A stretch of 56,899 bases of DNA from Alphaproteobacteria bacterium (GCA_018830445.1 JAHJSN010000212.1:1-56899), one strand, 5' to 3'. Counted from the first letter of the stretch, positions 26,466 to 35,188 are shown. Numbers and translations are program-made. The notes: generated by a model from the letters alone, not told the origin.

Positions 26466-28295
26466 ATGACCTTCACGCCAAGGGGCCGGCTGATAAATCC
26501 GCGTCTCGGCATCTTTTTCGGAATTTTCGCCAGCGGTTTCATATCGCTGGTGCTGCTGCTTTTGATGTTCGAGCAGATGGGCATGCCCCGCCATCTGTTG
26601 AGTCCTTTGATGCTGGCTGGCGCCCTTGGCGCGTATCTTGTGATCGCATTTGCCGGCATCACGCGCGAACCGATCGACTTCTTCGCTGCCGGCAGGCGCG
26701 TCCCCGCGGTCTATTGCGGACTTGGAATTGCCCTTTCGACGATGGGCGCCACGGGGATGGCATGCGTGGCGGGTGCATATTTTCTGATCGGCTTCGACGC
26801 CATCTGGATCATGTCGGGAGGTTTCGCCGGCTATGTCGTGATGGCTGTCCTGCTGGCTCCGTTCCTTCGCAAGTTCGGAGCATTCACCTTGCCGACCTAC
26901 CTTGGCCGGCGCTTCGATAGTCTCAATGTGAGGATCGTCTCGGCTGCCTTGCTGGCGGTTCCGACGCTTTTGGTTCTCGCCGCGGAAATCGGCCTGGGTG
27001 CCAAAGCCGTGGAATGGCTGCTTGGCAGGGGACAGTGGCTGGCGACCGCGGTCATGGTGCTTTCGGTCATCGGCGGCCTTGTGTTCGGCGGCATGCGCGC
27101 ACTCACCTGGTCGGGCGTTGCAACCGGGTTGGCCGCGATACTGGCGCTCATTGTTCCAGTTACGATCGTGGCGGTCCTTCTTGGATATCTGCCGTTGCCG
27201 CAACTAAGCCACGGGCCGATGATTCGCGGCATCGGGCGGTCCGAAGCAATCGCTGGGATTCCGATTGTGCTGCAAACTCCGCTTGGCCTGCACTTGCCAT
27301 TCGACGGCTTCCAGCCGGTCTTCAAGAGGATCGCCGAGCCGTTCGGAGCCGTCGGCCCGGTGGCTTACACCCTGGCCACGCTCTCTGTGATGATGGGGGT
27401 CGCGGCCGCCCCGTGGGTACTGCCGCGTATCGCAACCACCCCCGGTGTCTACGAAGCACGAAAGGCGCTCGGCTGGGCCTGCGTCTTCTTTGGCGCGATG
27501 ATGCTGACGGCGATCACGATCGCGGTCTTCATGCGCGATTACCTCATGCAGGCGGTAGGAACGTCGATCGCGGCTCCACCGGACTGGTTGCGCACGCTTG
27601 TTGCCGGTCGACTGGCCGAAGTATCCACCCGCGGCAACAAGATCGGTGCCGCCGATATCGCCTTCGATCGTGACAGCATACTAATGGCGCTTCCCCAGGC
27701 CGCAGGGCTCCCGGACGTGTTCGCCTCCCTTGCCGCCATCGGCATTCTCGCTGCCGCCTTTGCTGCCGCCAGTGCCGCGGCCTTGACGCTGGCCAGTATG
27801 TTGTCGGAGGACATCGTCAACGGGCTCAATTGGCAGCCGCCGGGTGCATCCATTCGGCTGACAGTCGTCCGCGTCATGCTTGTGGTTGTGGTCTCGTTTG
27901 GCGGGGTGATCGCGCTGATGTCGAATGGCGACGCCTTCAAACTGCTGTTGTGGGCCTTGTCGCTGACGGCGTCTTCGGCCTTCCCTGTCCTCGTCGCCTC
28001 GATATGGTGGAAGCGGGTCAACCAGTACGGCGCGTTTGCGGGCATCGTCACCGGCTTCTCGGTTGCCGTCCTGATGATCCTTGCCTCAGAAGGCGGACTG
28101 ATTGAGCTTTCCAGTGTACTATCCGCCGTTGTCGCGGTGCCGGCGGGAACCTTCGCGCTTATTTCCGTCAGCCTTTTGACGTTGCCGCCTACGCGACACT
28201 CGCTGGAGCTGATTCGAGACGTCCGCGTACCGGGCGGCGAAATTCTCTACGACCGCGAGATGCGCATCCTGCGCCAGAAAGAGCGTCGCCGGTAA
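26466..28295 (+). CDS. Sodium:solute symporter, VC_2705/ActP-like (copy 1)
   Basis: A 609-residue SSS-family membrane transporter with about 13 helices. DFFAAGRRVPAVYCGLGIAL near residue 72 and GATGMACVAGAYF after it are family landmarks. It has the extra loop around residues 250-300 seen in the VC_2705 subfamily (TIGR03648). With DUF4212 upstream and the CrbSR-like pair adjacent, uptake of acetate or another short carboxylate is likely but inferred. It is followed 28 bases later by the prolyl aminopeptidase gene, which may be read through from this operon. Confidence 0.87.
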   Translation: MTFTPRGRLINPRLGIFFGIFASGFISLVLLLLMFEQMGMPRHLLSPLMLAGALGAYLVIAFAGITREPIDFFAAGRRVPAVYCGLGIALSTMGATGMACVAGAYFLIGFDAIWIMSGGFAGYVVMAVLLAPFLRKFGAFTLPTYLGRRFDSLNVRIVSAALLAVPTLLVLAAEIGLGAKAVEWLLGRGQWLATAVMVLSVIGGLVFGGMRALTWSGVATGLAAILALIVPVTIVAVLLGYLPLPQLSHGPMIRGIGRSEAIAGIPIVLQTPLGLHLPFDGFQPVFKRIAEPFGAVGPVAYTLATLSVMMGVAAAPWVLPRIATTPGVYEARKALGWACVFFGAMMLTAITIAVFMRDYLMQAVGTSIAAPPDWLRTLVAGRLAEVSTRGNKIGAADIAFDRDSILMALPQAAGLPDVFASLAAIGILAAAFAAASAAALTLASMLSEDIVNGLNWQPPGASIRLTVVRVMLVVVVSFGGVIALMSNGDAFKLLLWALSLTASSAFPVLVASIWWKRVNQYGAFAGIVTGFSVAVLMILASEGGLIELSSVLSAVVAVPAGTFALISVSLLTLPPTRHSLELIRDVRVPGGEILYDREMRILRQKERRR

Positions 28296-28323
28296 ACGGG
28301 CAATATTGAGAAAGGCAGGCTAG

Positions 28324-29292
28324 GTGGACTTCAGCGAACGGATAGATCTCTACCCGCCGACCGAGCCCTACCGTCATGGCCATCTCGATGTCGGCGATGG
28401 CCACGAGATCTATTATGAGGAATGCGGCAACCCGCGCGGTATCCCCGCCCTGCTTTTGCACGGCGGTCCCGGCGCTGGGTCCAGCCGCACGATGCGCCGC
28501 TTTCACGATCCGCGCCGCTATCGCATTATCCTCTACGACCAGCGCGGTTGCGGACATTCCCGCCCCAATGCCTCCCTGACGGCAAATACAACCTGGCACC
28601 TTGTCGCCGATATCGAACGCCTGCGTACCCACCTGGGCATTTCCAGCTGGCAGGTTTTCGGCGGCTCATGGGGTTCGACGCTGGCCCTTGCCTATGCGCA
28701 GTCGTATCCCGATAAGGTGACGGGCCTGATTTTGCGCGGCGTGTTTCTGGTGCGGAATTCGGAAGTCGATTGGTTCTACAACGGCGGCTGCGGCTGGCTT
28801 TTCCCCGACCACTACCGGCCGTTCCTGGATCATATCCCGGTATCCGAACGCGGCGACATCATCGCCGCCTATTACCGCAGGCTGACCAGTCCGGACCAGT
28901 CCGTTCAGCTGGCTGCCGCCCGTGTCTGGAGCGCCTGGGAAGGCTCGACGCTGAGCATGTACCCCGAGCGCCTCCAAATGCGGTCGTTGACTTCCGACCA
29001 TTACGTTTTGGCGTTCGCTCGCATCGAGTGCCACTATTTCGTACATGGCGGCTTCTTGAGCCGGGATGCACAGCTCCTGGAGGATGCCCACCGCCTCAAC
29101 GGCATTCCCGGCGTCGTCGTTGCCGGCCGTTATGACGTCATAACGCCGGTGAAATCAGCCTGGGAACTCTGCCGGCAGTGGCATAGCGCCGAATTGCGCA
29201 TCGTCCCCGACGCTGGACACGCCATGACTGAACCAGGCACCCTGCACGAGCTTGTTGCTGCAACGCAGCGATTTGCGGGTCAACAAAGCTGA
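28324..29292 (+). CDS. pip: Proline iminopeptidase (prolyl aminopeptidase)
   Basis: An alpha/beta-hydrolase of 322 residues that removes N-terminal proline from peptides in the cytoplasm. The oxyanion region HGGPGAGSS is near residue 47, the nucleophile elbow GGSWGS near 115, the acid in RYDVITP near 277 and the catalytic histidine in DAGHAM near 305. The C-terminus is complete for this family. GTG 28324 is the start (GGCAGG upstream), giving MDFSERIDLYPPTEPY, a typical beginning. The palindrome cluster begins 30 bases after its stop and may end the transcript. Confidence 0.93.
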   Translation: MDFSERIDLYPPTEPYRHGHLDVGDGHEIYYEECGNPRGIPALLLHGGPGAGSSRTMRRFHDPRRYRIILYDQRGCGHSRPNASLTANTTWHLVADIERLRTHLGISSWQVFGGSWGSTLALAYAQSYPDKVTGLILRGVFLVRNSEVDWFYNGGCGWLFPDHYRPFLDHIPVSERGDIIAAYYRRLTSPDQSVQLAAARVWSAWEGSTLSMYPERLQMRSLTSDHYVLAFARIECHYFVHGGFLSRDAQLLEDAHRLNGIPGVVVAGRYDVITPVKSAWELCRQWHSAELRIVPDAGHAMTEPGTLHELVAATQRFAGQQS

Positions 29293-29321
29293 TCGAAGCG
29301 ATGCGTCGGGGGGCGCGCGCG

Positions 29322-29398
29322 CTAGTGTTCCGGCTCCGACACTTGGTTCCCCTTGCAGCACGCTATCGACCAAGTGTCGGAGCCCTAAGGAACACGAG
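29322..29398 (+). repeat. CTAG palindrome, family C (cluster 2)
   Basis: A hairpin element with outer stem CTAGTGTTCC and a 16-base perfect inner stem GGCTCCGACACTTGGT. The right arm, read inward, carries an extra TTAG between outer and inner stems. The right end reads CTCG instead of CTAG. It is related to the copies at 17587-17630 and 56672-56763. It lies just after the prolyl aminopeptidase gene. Confidence 0.85.
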
Positions 29399-29411
29399 CA
29401 ACACTATGATT

Positions 29412-29490
29412 CTAGTGTAGCTTTTGCACCAAACGTTTGGCATCGAGCCAAGCCGCAAGTGGGGACCAAACGTTAGGTGCGCTAAACTAG
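29412..29490 (+). repeat. CTAG palindrome, family D (cluster 2)
   Basis: A 79-base hairpin element with CTAG at both ends. The arms, read inward, are CTAGTGTAGC then TTTT then GCACCAAACGTTTGG, and CTAGTTTAGC then GCACCTAACGTTTGG. The last CTAG (29487-29490) is shared with the first CTAG of the adjacent family A element, so the two are fused. It is found once in this window. Confidence 0.85.
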
Positions 29491-29562
29491 TGGCCTGTCT
29501 CGCCTAAATCGGCGTGCTGGCCGCAACCGCTGACGATTTAGGCGAGACATGAAGGCCACTAG
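29487..29562 (+). repeat. CTAG palindrome, family A (cluster 2)
   Basis: A 76-base hairpin, the same family as 17368-17443 and 56760-56835. The stems are CTAGTGGCC and TGTCTCGCCTAAATCG; the extra TTCA is in the right arm read inward. The loop contains GCTGGCCGCAACCGCTGA. A 12-base spacer CGAAAACAATGG (29563-29574) links it to family B, and the same spacer is in the other two clusters. Confidence 0.9.
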
Positions 29563-29574
29563 CGAAAACAATGG

Positions 29575-29655
29575 CTTAGTGTGGCGTTCAGCGCGCCACA
29601 ATTGACAACTCCTGTGCGGCACCAACAGGTCAATTAAGGCGCGACGCCACACTAG
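29575..29655 (+). repeat. CTAG palindrome, family B (cluster 2)
   Basis: An 81-base hairpin, the same family as 17275-17354. Its right terminal CTAG (29652-29655) contains the TAG stop codon of the minus-strand YjbQ-like gene, so element and gene share bases. The left end reads CTTAG. Confidence 0.9.
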
Positions 29656-30086
29656 TCGATTGTTCCGATGAAATGCAGCGCGATTTCCCGCCTGTGGGGC
29701 CGTGCGCGGTGCTCGACGACATAGAGCCCCTGCCAGGTCCCAAGCACCATCCTGCCGCCCTGGACCGGGATCGAAAGCGAAGTCTCTGTCAGCATCGACT
29801 TGATATGGGCGGGCATATCGTCCGGCCCCTCGCAGGTGTGCGCATAGCCGCCGTCTTCGGGCGCCAGCCCGTCGAGACGGCGCATGAGATCGCGCTGCAC
29901 GTCGGGGTCCGCATTCTCCTGGATCAGCAGCGAAGCCGACGTATGGCGGATGAATGCGGTCAGCAACCCATCCCGCCCGCCTTCCGCGCCGATCCACTGG
30001 CCGACGCGCCGTGAGATGTCTATAAAACCCGGCCCGGTCGTCTCAACGATGATTCGCCCGGTTGCCTGTTGCAGTGATGCTGCCAT
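29652..30086 (-). CDS. YjbQ family protein (UPF0047)
   Basis: A 144-residue single-domain protein. FIRHTSASLLIQENADPDVQ, then GPDDMPAHIKSML and LGTWQGLYVVEHR are the hallmark motifs of YjbQ/UPF0047. Family members have been described as secondary thiamine-phosphate synthases; the main biological role is unsettled. The stop codon TAG lies within the terminal CTAG of a palindromic element, so the native C-terminus may have been changed by one or a few residues, although the ending HFIGTID looks normal for the family. A separate small gene lies 30 bases upstream on the same strand. Confidence 0.88.
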   Translation of the reverse strand: MAASLQQATGRIIVETTGPGFIDISRRVGQWIGAEGGRDGLLTAFIRHTSASLLIQENADPDVQRDLMRRLDGLAPEDGGYAHTCEGPDDMPAHIKSMLTETSLSIPVQGGRMVLGTWQGLYVVEHRARPHRREIALHFIGTID

Positions 30087-30116
30087 TGGCCTGCTGCCCC
30101 GAATCGTTGGCCGGCA

Positions 30117-30716
30117 TCACAACGGCGTCGAGCCGCGCGAATCACGTCCGCGGTCGCGCTCATCATCCCGGGGACCGGATCTGTCCCGGTCGTCCCGCCA
30201 ATCGCGGTTCTCCCGGCGATGTCGCTCAGGGTCGGTCTTTTCTCCGAAATCATCGAAGCGCTCTCGAAACTTGCGAATCATGCCTTCGAGATAGTCGACG
30301 GCCCTGTCGACGTCTTCTTCGCTGGGAAGTTTCATGCCGGGCGGCAATCCACCTGGAGGGCCTGCGGGCGGCTCACCAGCTTGCGAATCAGTTCCAGCAC
30401 CCCTGCCGGAGATGAACGTGTCTTCCATCCGGCGGACTTCTTCCTTCAACCGCGTGTTTTCGGCCTTCAGCCGGTCGACCTCTTCGCGCAGGTCGCGTTG
30501 GTTGTCATCCATTGGCACGCATGACCAGCCTTCGGCATCCTGTCCGCTCTGCATTCTGGAGCACAGCGACATCGCCCCAGTTTCCTTGTCGAGCCGCACG
30601 AACCCGCCGTCGACAGGTGACATGGTGAAACGGCCCGGCGGCTCGGCGTATGCGCCACCGGCTGAGAGCCCGACAATGGCCGCTGCGATTGCGGGGCGAA
30701 TGCGCAGGATACTCAA
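30117..30716 (-). CDS. Secreted coiled-coil protein with Arg/Asp-rich tail
   Basis: A 199-residue protein that I do not recognise. It has a signal peptide (about residues 1-24, ending AYAEP), a short domain with VDGGFVRLDKETGAMSLCS and WSCVP, a heptad coiled coil (about residues 72-97, NQRDLREEVDRLKAENTRLK), a Gly/Pro linker, and a C-terminal tail of about 50 residues built of Arg and Asp (RENRDWRDDRDRSGPRDDER). The two cysteines in the N-terminal domain could pair. It probably lies in the periplasm. It is 30 bases upstream of the YjbQ-like gene on the same strand. Confidence 0.7.
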   Translation of the reverse strand: MSILRIRPAIAAAIVGLSAGGAYAEPPGRFTMSPVDGGFVRLDKETGAMSLCSRMQSGQDAEGWSCVPMDDNQRDLREEVDRLKAENTRLKEEVRRMEDTFISGRGAGTDSQAGEPPAGPPGGLPPGMKLPSEEDVDRAVDYLEGMIRKFRERFDDFGEKTDPERHRRENRDWRDDRDRSGPRDDERDRGRDSRGSTPL

Positions 30717-31156
30717 CGGAAACCTCCGGTTTTGCGGGCGTTGCTTGGCAGCACGCGGTTTGGCTCATTGTCCAGATATAGTCGCCAACTGTGTCAATTC
30801 CAGCGCAGGTGCTTGAATTCGTTTGCCGACTTCGCATCGCCCGAAGCGCCATCATGCCTGACCGGTGACAGACCGGCAAAAGCGACGTCGCGGCGCTCCA
30901 AGAGTCATTCGAGAGTCCCATGCAAGTCGAGCGTGGCTCGTTTCGATCGTTCCCGAAGATGTCCAAGAATAGATTGCGGCTTAACCGAACATTTACTGCA
31001 GCCTGACAGATTCACAACGTCGGGTTCCAAAATCGTGGCGCGTCTGGATCCAATAACTGTTCGAACACCCGCAGCCCGCTTCAGGGCTCAAGCCCTCCCT
31101 CGCCGGAGCTGCCGGATTTCGAAGAGCTGAGACCGTGCGATAGGGGCTTTGAAGAA
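30717..31156. promoter_or_regulatory. Divergent intergenic region before the PodJ-like gene
   Basis: A 440-base gap with divergent genes on either side. The short open frames on both strands have no ribosome site or recognisable sequence. It presumably carries both promoters. I see no strong dyad. Confidence 0.4.
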
Positions 31157-34100
31157 ATGTCGATCCAGGACGACCAGACCGCCCGTGTAATGGCGCAGGC
31201 AAATGACGACGAGGCGATCGCGGCCGAATCGAATGCCGGCGACTTGCGCGCCATCCTCAATCTCATTGCTGCCCAGCTTGAGGATGCAGACCGGCGCCAA
31301 TCCGAAGTGCTCGACGACATGCATCGCCGGCTCGCCCGGATGGGCGACAATGCCCGGGTGGCCAGCGCCAACGTGCCGGAAGAGTTTGCACCGGCTTTCG
31401 GGCGCATCCAGGACGGTATCGAGCTGCTTGCCCAACTCGTCGCCGGTGCCGATGACCGACAGTCAATCGAGTCCCGCGAAAAGCCGGCCGACCGCACTGA
31501 GGGACCTGCGCGCGACGAACCCGTCGCCGGCTGGAACAGCGACAGCGAGCGCGAAGCCCCGCCGGCCGTCTCAAGTATTTTCCCGTCACCCGCCTTGCCA
31601 CATCCCAACGAGGCCGATGCAAGTGCCGACGACATGATGATCACAGACAACGCCGCCGACCGGATGGAGTACGCCGATCGTTCGGCGTCGGCCGCCCTGT
31701 ATGCCGACCCTGAATATGGCTTCGGAAGCCCAAGCACGGCCGGGCTGGAACGCCGCCAACACGAGGAGGCCCCTGTGGTTTCGGATCGAGCCGCGCACGA
31801 CCGACATAACCCCGTCGCCGCCGACGACTGGGATCAGGTCTCGACCTGGAATGCTGACGAGGCCGAAGCCCTCGCGCGCGTTTACGAGGCTCACGACGTG
31901 CAGGATGCGGCCATCGCCGAAGCCTTGTCGCACCATCGGGCTTCGCGTACCGCCGAATTCGCCCAAGCAGCAATTCTGACCGGCGATGCGCATGATGATC
32001 ATGCTGCTACCGACGAAACCGCCTATGGCAAGGAAGACTTGGAAATGCTGCCGCACGAACCGGAATCGAGAACCTTCCACGAAGCAGCCTTCCCCCAATT
32101 CGCCCCGGTGATCGAGCAGGCATGGCTCGAGGAGCGATTTGCCGAAATCGCCGCCAAGATCGAAGAATCGATTCTTGAGTTCCGTGATGATCACGCCCTG
32201 ACCTCCCTCAGCGATCGCTTCGGTGAATTCGAAGAGCGCATCGGCCTGGCCCTCGAGGATGTCGCCGCGCGCCATGACGTCGACGCGCTGAAGTCCGCTG
32301 AAGCGCAGATTGATTCGATGGTCGGCTACTTCGAGCGGGTCGAAGCTCAGCTTGGCCGCATCGATTCGCTGGAAGCGCAGATGGAAACACTCATCGAGCG
32401 CTTCTCGGATGACAACATGGCCCACTTCTTCGCCGGCCAGCCGGCAGCCGAACCGATCGACTATTCGCAAGTTGCCGAAGCAGCAGCCGAGAGTGTCGCG
32501 CAGCGCTTCCTGTCCGAGTTCGCTGGTGGCGCGCTTGGCGGACAAGGTGGTAGCGAAGCACTCATGGACATGCGCGAAGCCCTGGCGGCATTCGTTTCCG
32601 AGCGTCGTGAGCGCGACGACGAATCCGCCGGCATGCTCGACACTATCCAGCAGGCGCTGTTGCGTGTTCTCGATCGGGTCGATGTGCTGGAGTCGGCATA
32701 CGAGAATGCGCCGATGACTTCGCCGCTGGACGACGACATCGAGCATGGCGCCGCAGAGTTCACCGGTCCTGATGCTTCCGCTGAGTACGAAGACGATGCC
32801 GAGGCGGATGAAGCACCCGTGCAAAGCGCGCCGCGGGCGCAGCGTCATCAGCCCACCGAGACGGACTATCAGCAGGCCCGCCTGGAATATCCCGCCGCCG
32901 TGCGCGCCAGCCGGCCGGTTGAAGAACCCCTCCGCCGAGCCGCGCATGTCGAACCGGACTTCGCTCACGGCGGCGACGAACTCCGCGATGATGTCGGAGC
33001 CTTCGACGAGGACACAGTCAACGATGCGGCCTACGGCGATGCTGCCGGCCTTCCGGTGGACGAACATGACTTCGCCCAGTCCGGGCATTCCGATGAGTTG
33101 GCCCCGCCGCCGTACGAGACCGGGCAACACGAACCGCAACGGCAAGCTCAACCGGACCTGCAGCAATCTGTGGCCGGCAACCCAATCGAGCGGCTCCGCC
33201 AGGACTTCATCGCGGATGCTCGCCGTGCCCGCGAACGGGCCTCCCAGCAGGCGCTTCTCGGTCTACCAACGACAGAAGAAGAGCAGCCGCCTGCCAAGAA
33301 GGGTTTCGCCATCCCCGGACTGTCGAGCCTCGGCTCACTGGGTAAAGGCGCCGCCAAGACCGAACCCCAGGCAGCCGCACCAGTTGCACGAACTGCACCA
33401 GTTTTGCCAGCGTCGCCAGCCGCCCCTTTGCCGGCCACTCGTGCCGCAATGGCGGGCCGCGCAAAGGTGGCTGCAACCGAAGAACCCGCACCGAGCAGCT
33501 CCCGCTTTGCCCTGCCTCGCAGCAGGCTTCTGGTCGGCGCCGTGATCGTGCTGTTCGCGACGGCCGGCGCACTGCTGATGCTGCGCAGCCCTTCGAAACC
33601 GATTTCCGAAACTGCCCCGGTGACGATCGAGCAGAAAGTTGAGCAGGCCCCTGGAGGTCCGGAACTGACCGGACCGGACGTCCCCGCTCCGGCCTCGACG
33701 GGCGAGACAACCCCCGACCGCCGCAGTGATTTTGATGGCGGCCGCGTCTATGATGGCAACTTCGGTTATGAGGTACCCGACGGCGGCGATATCCGTTCAA
33801 TGGAACGCTCGCTGGCCGGCCTGGCCATTACCGATCTCGACAAGGCACCAGACCCCGTCGCCTTCGCCAAGATTCGCGAGCAGCAACGCGTCGCCAAACT
33901 GTCGTCCGAACTGGCCGCCGCGGCTGCGTATCCGGTCCCCGCCAACCTGATCGAGGAACAGCCCTCGACTGGATCGCCCGCCGCTGGCGCAACGTCGATT
34001 GCCCGCGGCGGCGACGGAAACCACCTGAACTTGCCGCCGGCCACCGTCGGCCCCCTTTCGCTGCGTCTCGCGGCCGCCAAGGGCGATCCCTCGGCGCAGT

Positions 34101-34690
34101 TCGAAGTGGCAGCCAGACTGGCTGGAGGCTCCGGCACCCAGCAGGATCTTAAAGGTGCGGTCAAGTGGTATCAGATGGCCGCTGCCCAGGGCTTCGCGCA
34201 GGCGCAGTATCGTCTCGGGACGCTTTACGAACGCGGCCTCGGCGTCGACAAGGACCTTGCCCGCGCCAGCGTCTGGTATCAGCGCGCAGCCGAGAAAGGC
34301 AACGTCAAGGCGATGCATAACCTGGCTGTCGTGAGTGCCGGCCGCACCGAGGGCGGCCCCGACTACAAGACCGCCGCCAAGTGGTTCGACGCCGCCGCCC
34401 AGTACGGCCTCAGCGACAGCCAGTTCAACATGGCGGTGCTGCATGAGAACGGCCTTGGCGTTGAGGCGAACCTGCCGCGCGCCTACCTCCACTACTCACT
34501 CGCCGCCGCCAAGGGCGATACCCAGGCCAAGACCCGCCGCGACGCGGTCCGCGCGATGCTTTCGCCAGGTGAGCTTGAAACCGTCGAGCGTCAGGTCGAG
34601 GGATTCCGCGCCAAGATGGCGGATCGCCTTGTCAACGATGCACGCGTCGCCGGCGAAGACTGGAAGAAGCGCGCCGACGGCGGCTATTGA
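31157..34690 (+). CDS. PodJ-like polarity/localisation protein with SEL1 repeats
   Basis: An 1177-residue single-pass membrane protein. The cytoplasmic part (about residues 1-785) is acidic and rich in Ala, Glu and Asp, with predicted helical segments (for example FAEIAAKIEESILEFRDDHA). One membrane helix lies at about 791-811 (LLVGAVIVLFATAGALLML). The periplasmic part carries about four SEL1-type repeats at about 971-1135 (AVKWYQMAAAQGFAQAQYRL is one). This layout matches PodJ and its rhizobial relatives, which organise the cell pole in alphaproteobacteria. The start at 31157 has a weak ribosome site (GAAGAA). It stands alone, with a terminator after it. Confidence 0.75.
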   Translation: MSIQDDQTARVMAQANDDEAIAAESNAGDLRAILNLIAAQLEDADRRQSEVLDDMHRRLARMGDNARVASANVPEEFAPAFGRIQDGIELLAQLVAGADDRQSIESREKPADRTEGPARDEPVAGWNSDSEREAPPAVSSIFPSPALPHPNEADASADDMMITDNAADRMEYADRSASAALYADPEYGFGSPSTAGLERRQHEEAPVVSDRAAHDRHNPVAADDWDQVSTWNADEAEALARVYEAHDVQDAAIAEALSHHRASRTAEFAQAAILTGDAHDDHAATDETAYGKEDLEMLPHEPESRTFHEAAFPQFAPVIEQAWLEERFAEIAAKIEESILEFRDDHALTSLSDRFGEFEERIGLALEDVAARHDVDALKSAEAQIDSMVGYFERVEAQLGRIDSLEAQMETLIERFSDDNMAHFFAGQPAAEPIDYSQVAEAAAESVAQRFLSEFAGGALGGQGGSEALMDMREALAAFVSERRERDDESAGMLDTIQQALLRVLDRVDVLESAYENAPMTSPLDDDIEHGAAEFTGPDASAEYEDDAEADEAPVQSAPRAQRHQPTETDYQQARLEYPAAVRASRPVEEPLRRAAHVEPDFAHGGDELRDDVGAFDEDTVNDAAYGDAAGLPVDEHDFAQSGHSDELAPPPYETGQHEPQRQAQPDLQQSVAGNPIERLRQDFIADARRARERASQQALLGLPTTEEEQPPAKKGFAIPGLSSLGSLGKGAAKTEPQAAAPVARTAPVLPASPAAPLPATRAAMAGRAKVAATEEPAPSSSRFALPRSRLLVGAVIVLFATAGALLMLRSPSKPISETAPVTIEQKVEQAPGGPELTGPDVPAPASTGETTPDRRSDFDGGRVYDGNFGYEVPDGGDIRSMERSLAGLAITDLDKAPDPVAFAKIREQQRVAKLSSELAAAAAYPVPANLIEEQPSTGSPAAGATSIARGGDGNHLNLPPATVGPLSLRLAAAKGDPSAQFEVAARLAGGSGTQQDLKGAVKWYQMAAAQGFAQAQYRLGTLYERGLGVDKDLARASVWYQRAAEKGNVKAMHNLAVVSAGRTEGGPDYKTAAKWFDAAAQYGLSDSQFNMAVLHENGLGVEANLPRAYLHYSLAAAKGDTQAKTRRDAVRAMLSPGELETVERQVEGFRAKMADRLVNDARVAGEDWKKRADGGY

Positions 34691-34721
34691 TCGGTTGCGG
34701 CGACTGTCAGCCAGCACAACG

Positions 34722-34755
34722 AAGGCCGCCGGGCAGGAATGCCTCGCGGCCTTTT
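34722..34755 (+). terminator. Rho-independent terminator of the PodJ-like gene
   Basis: AAGGCCGC (34722-34729) pairs with GCGGCCTT (34746-34753), and TTTTCATTT runs from 34752 on. It begins about 30 bases after the stop codon and fits a classical terminator on the plus strand. Confidence 0.8.
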
Positions 34756-34831
34756 CATTTGGAACCTTGCCTGGTTCGGCCGGGCACCATTCGCACTCCG
34801 CAATGCCCGCGGCCCTGGCCTGCCCCGGCTA

Positions 34832-35188
34832 TCACGGCGACGGCGTGAACAGGAGATAGATGAACCGTGCGATTTCGCTCTCGAGCGGGAACGACAGCAT
34901 CCCCATCACCGAATAGCCGAGCAGCCACGGCATCGCATAGAAGCGGAACATGTAGAAGAACCAGGCCACGAACAGCGGCACCATCGGCTCGACCAGGAAC
35001 CCCGGCGTGATCGGCCTGAACAGGCGGATCAGCGGATCGGTCATCTGCACGAATGCCTTCATGAAGAAGAAGTCGGACGTCGTCGGCAGGAAGAAATTCA
35101 TCGCCGCCCGGCCGATCAGCGTCCACATCACGGTTCCGAGCGCGAAGTCGAGGATGATAACCCAAAGTGGAAAGGGTAGCGGTTCCAT
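34832..35188 (-). CDS. Small membrane protein, possibly YggT-like
   Basis: A 118-residue protein with two or three hydrophobic segments (about residues 8-28, 68-90 and 98-113) and the central sequence FVQMTDPLIRLFRPITPGFL. The pattern D-P-L-I-R-L-x-R-P-I-T-P resembles the conserved loop of YggT membrane proteins, but the match is not strong and the topology is shorter. It ends 142 bases from the PodJ-like gene, convergent with it. ATG 35188 is the only good start. Function unknown. Confidence 0.65.
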   Translation of the reverse strand: MEPLPFPLWVIILDFALGTVMWTLIGRAAMNFFLPTTSDFFFMKAFVQMTDPLIRLFRPITPGFLVEPMVPLFVAWFFYMFRFYAMPWLLGYSVMGMLSFPLESEIARFIYLLFTPSP

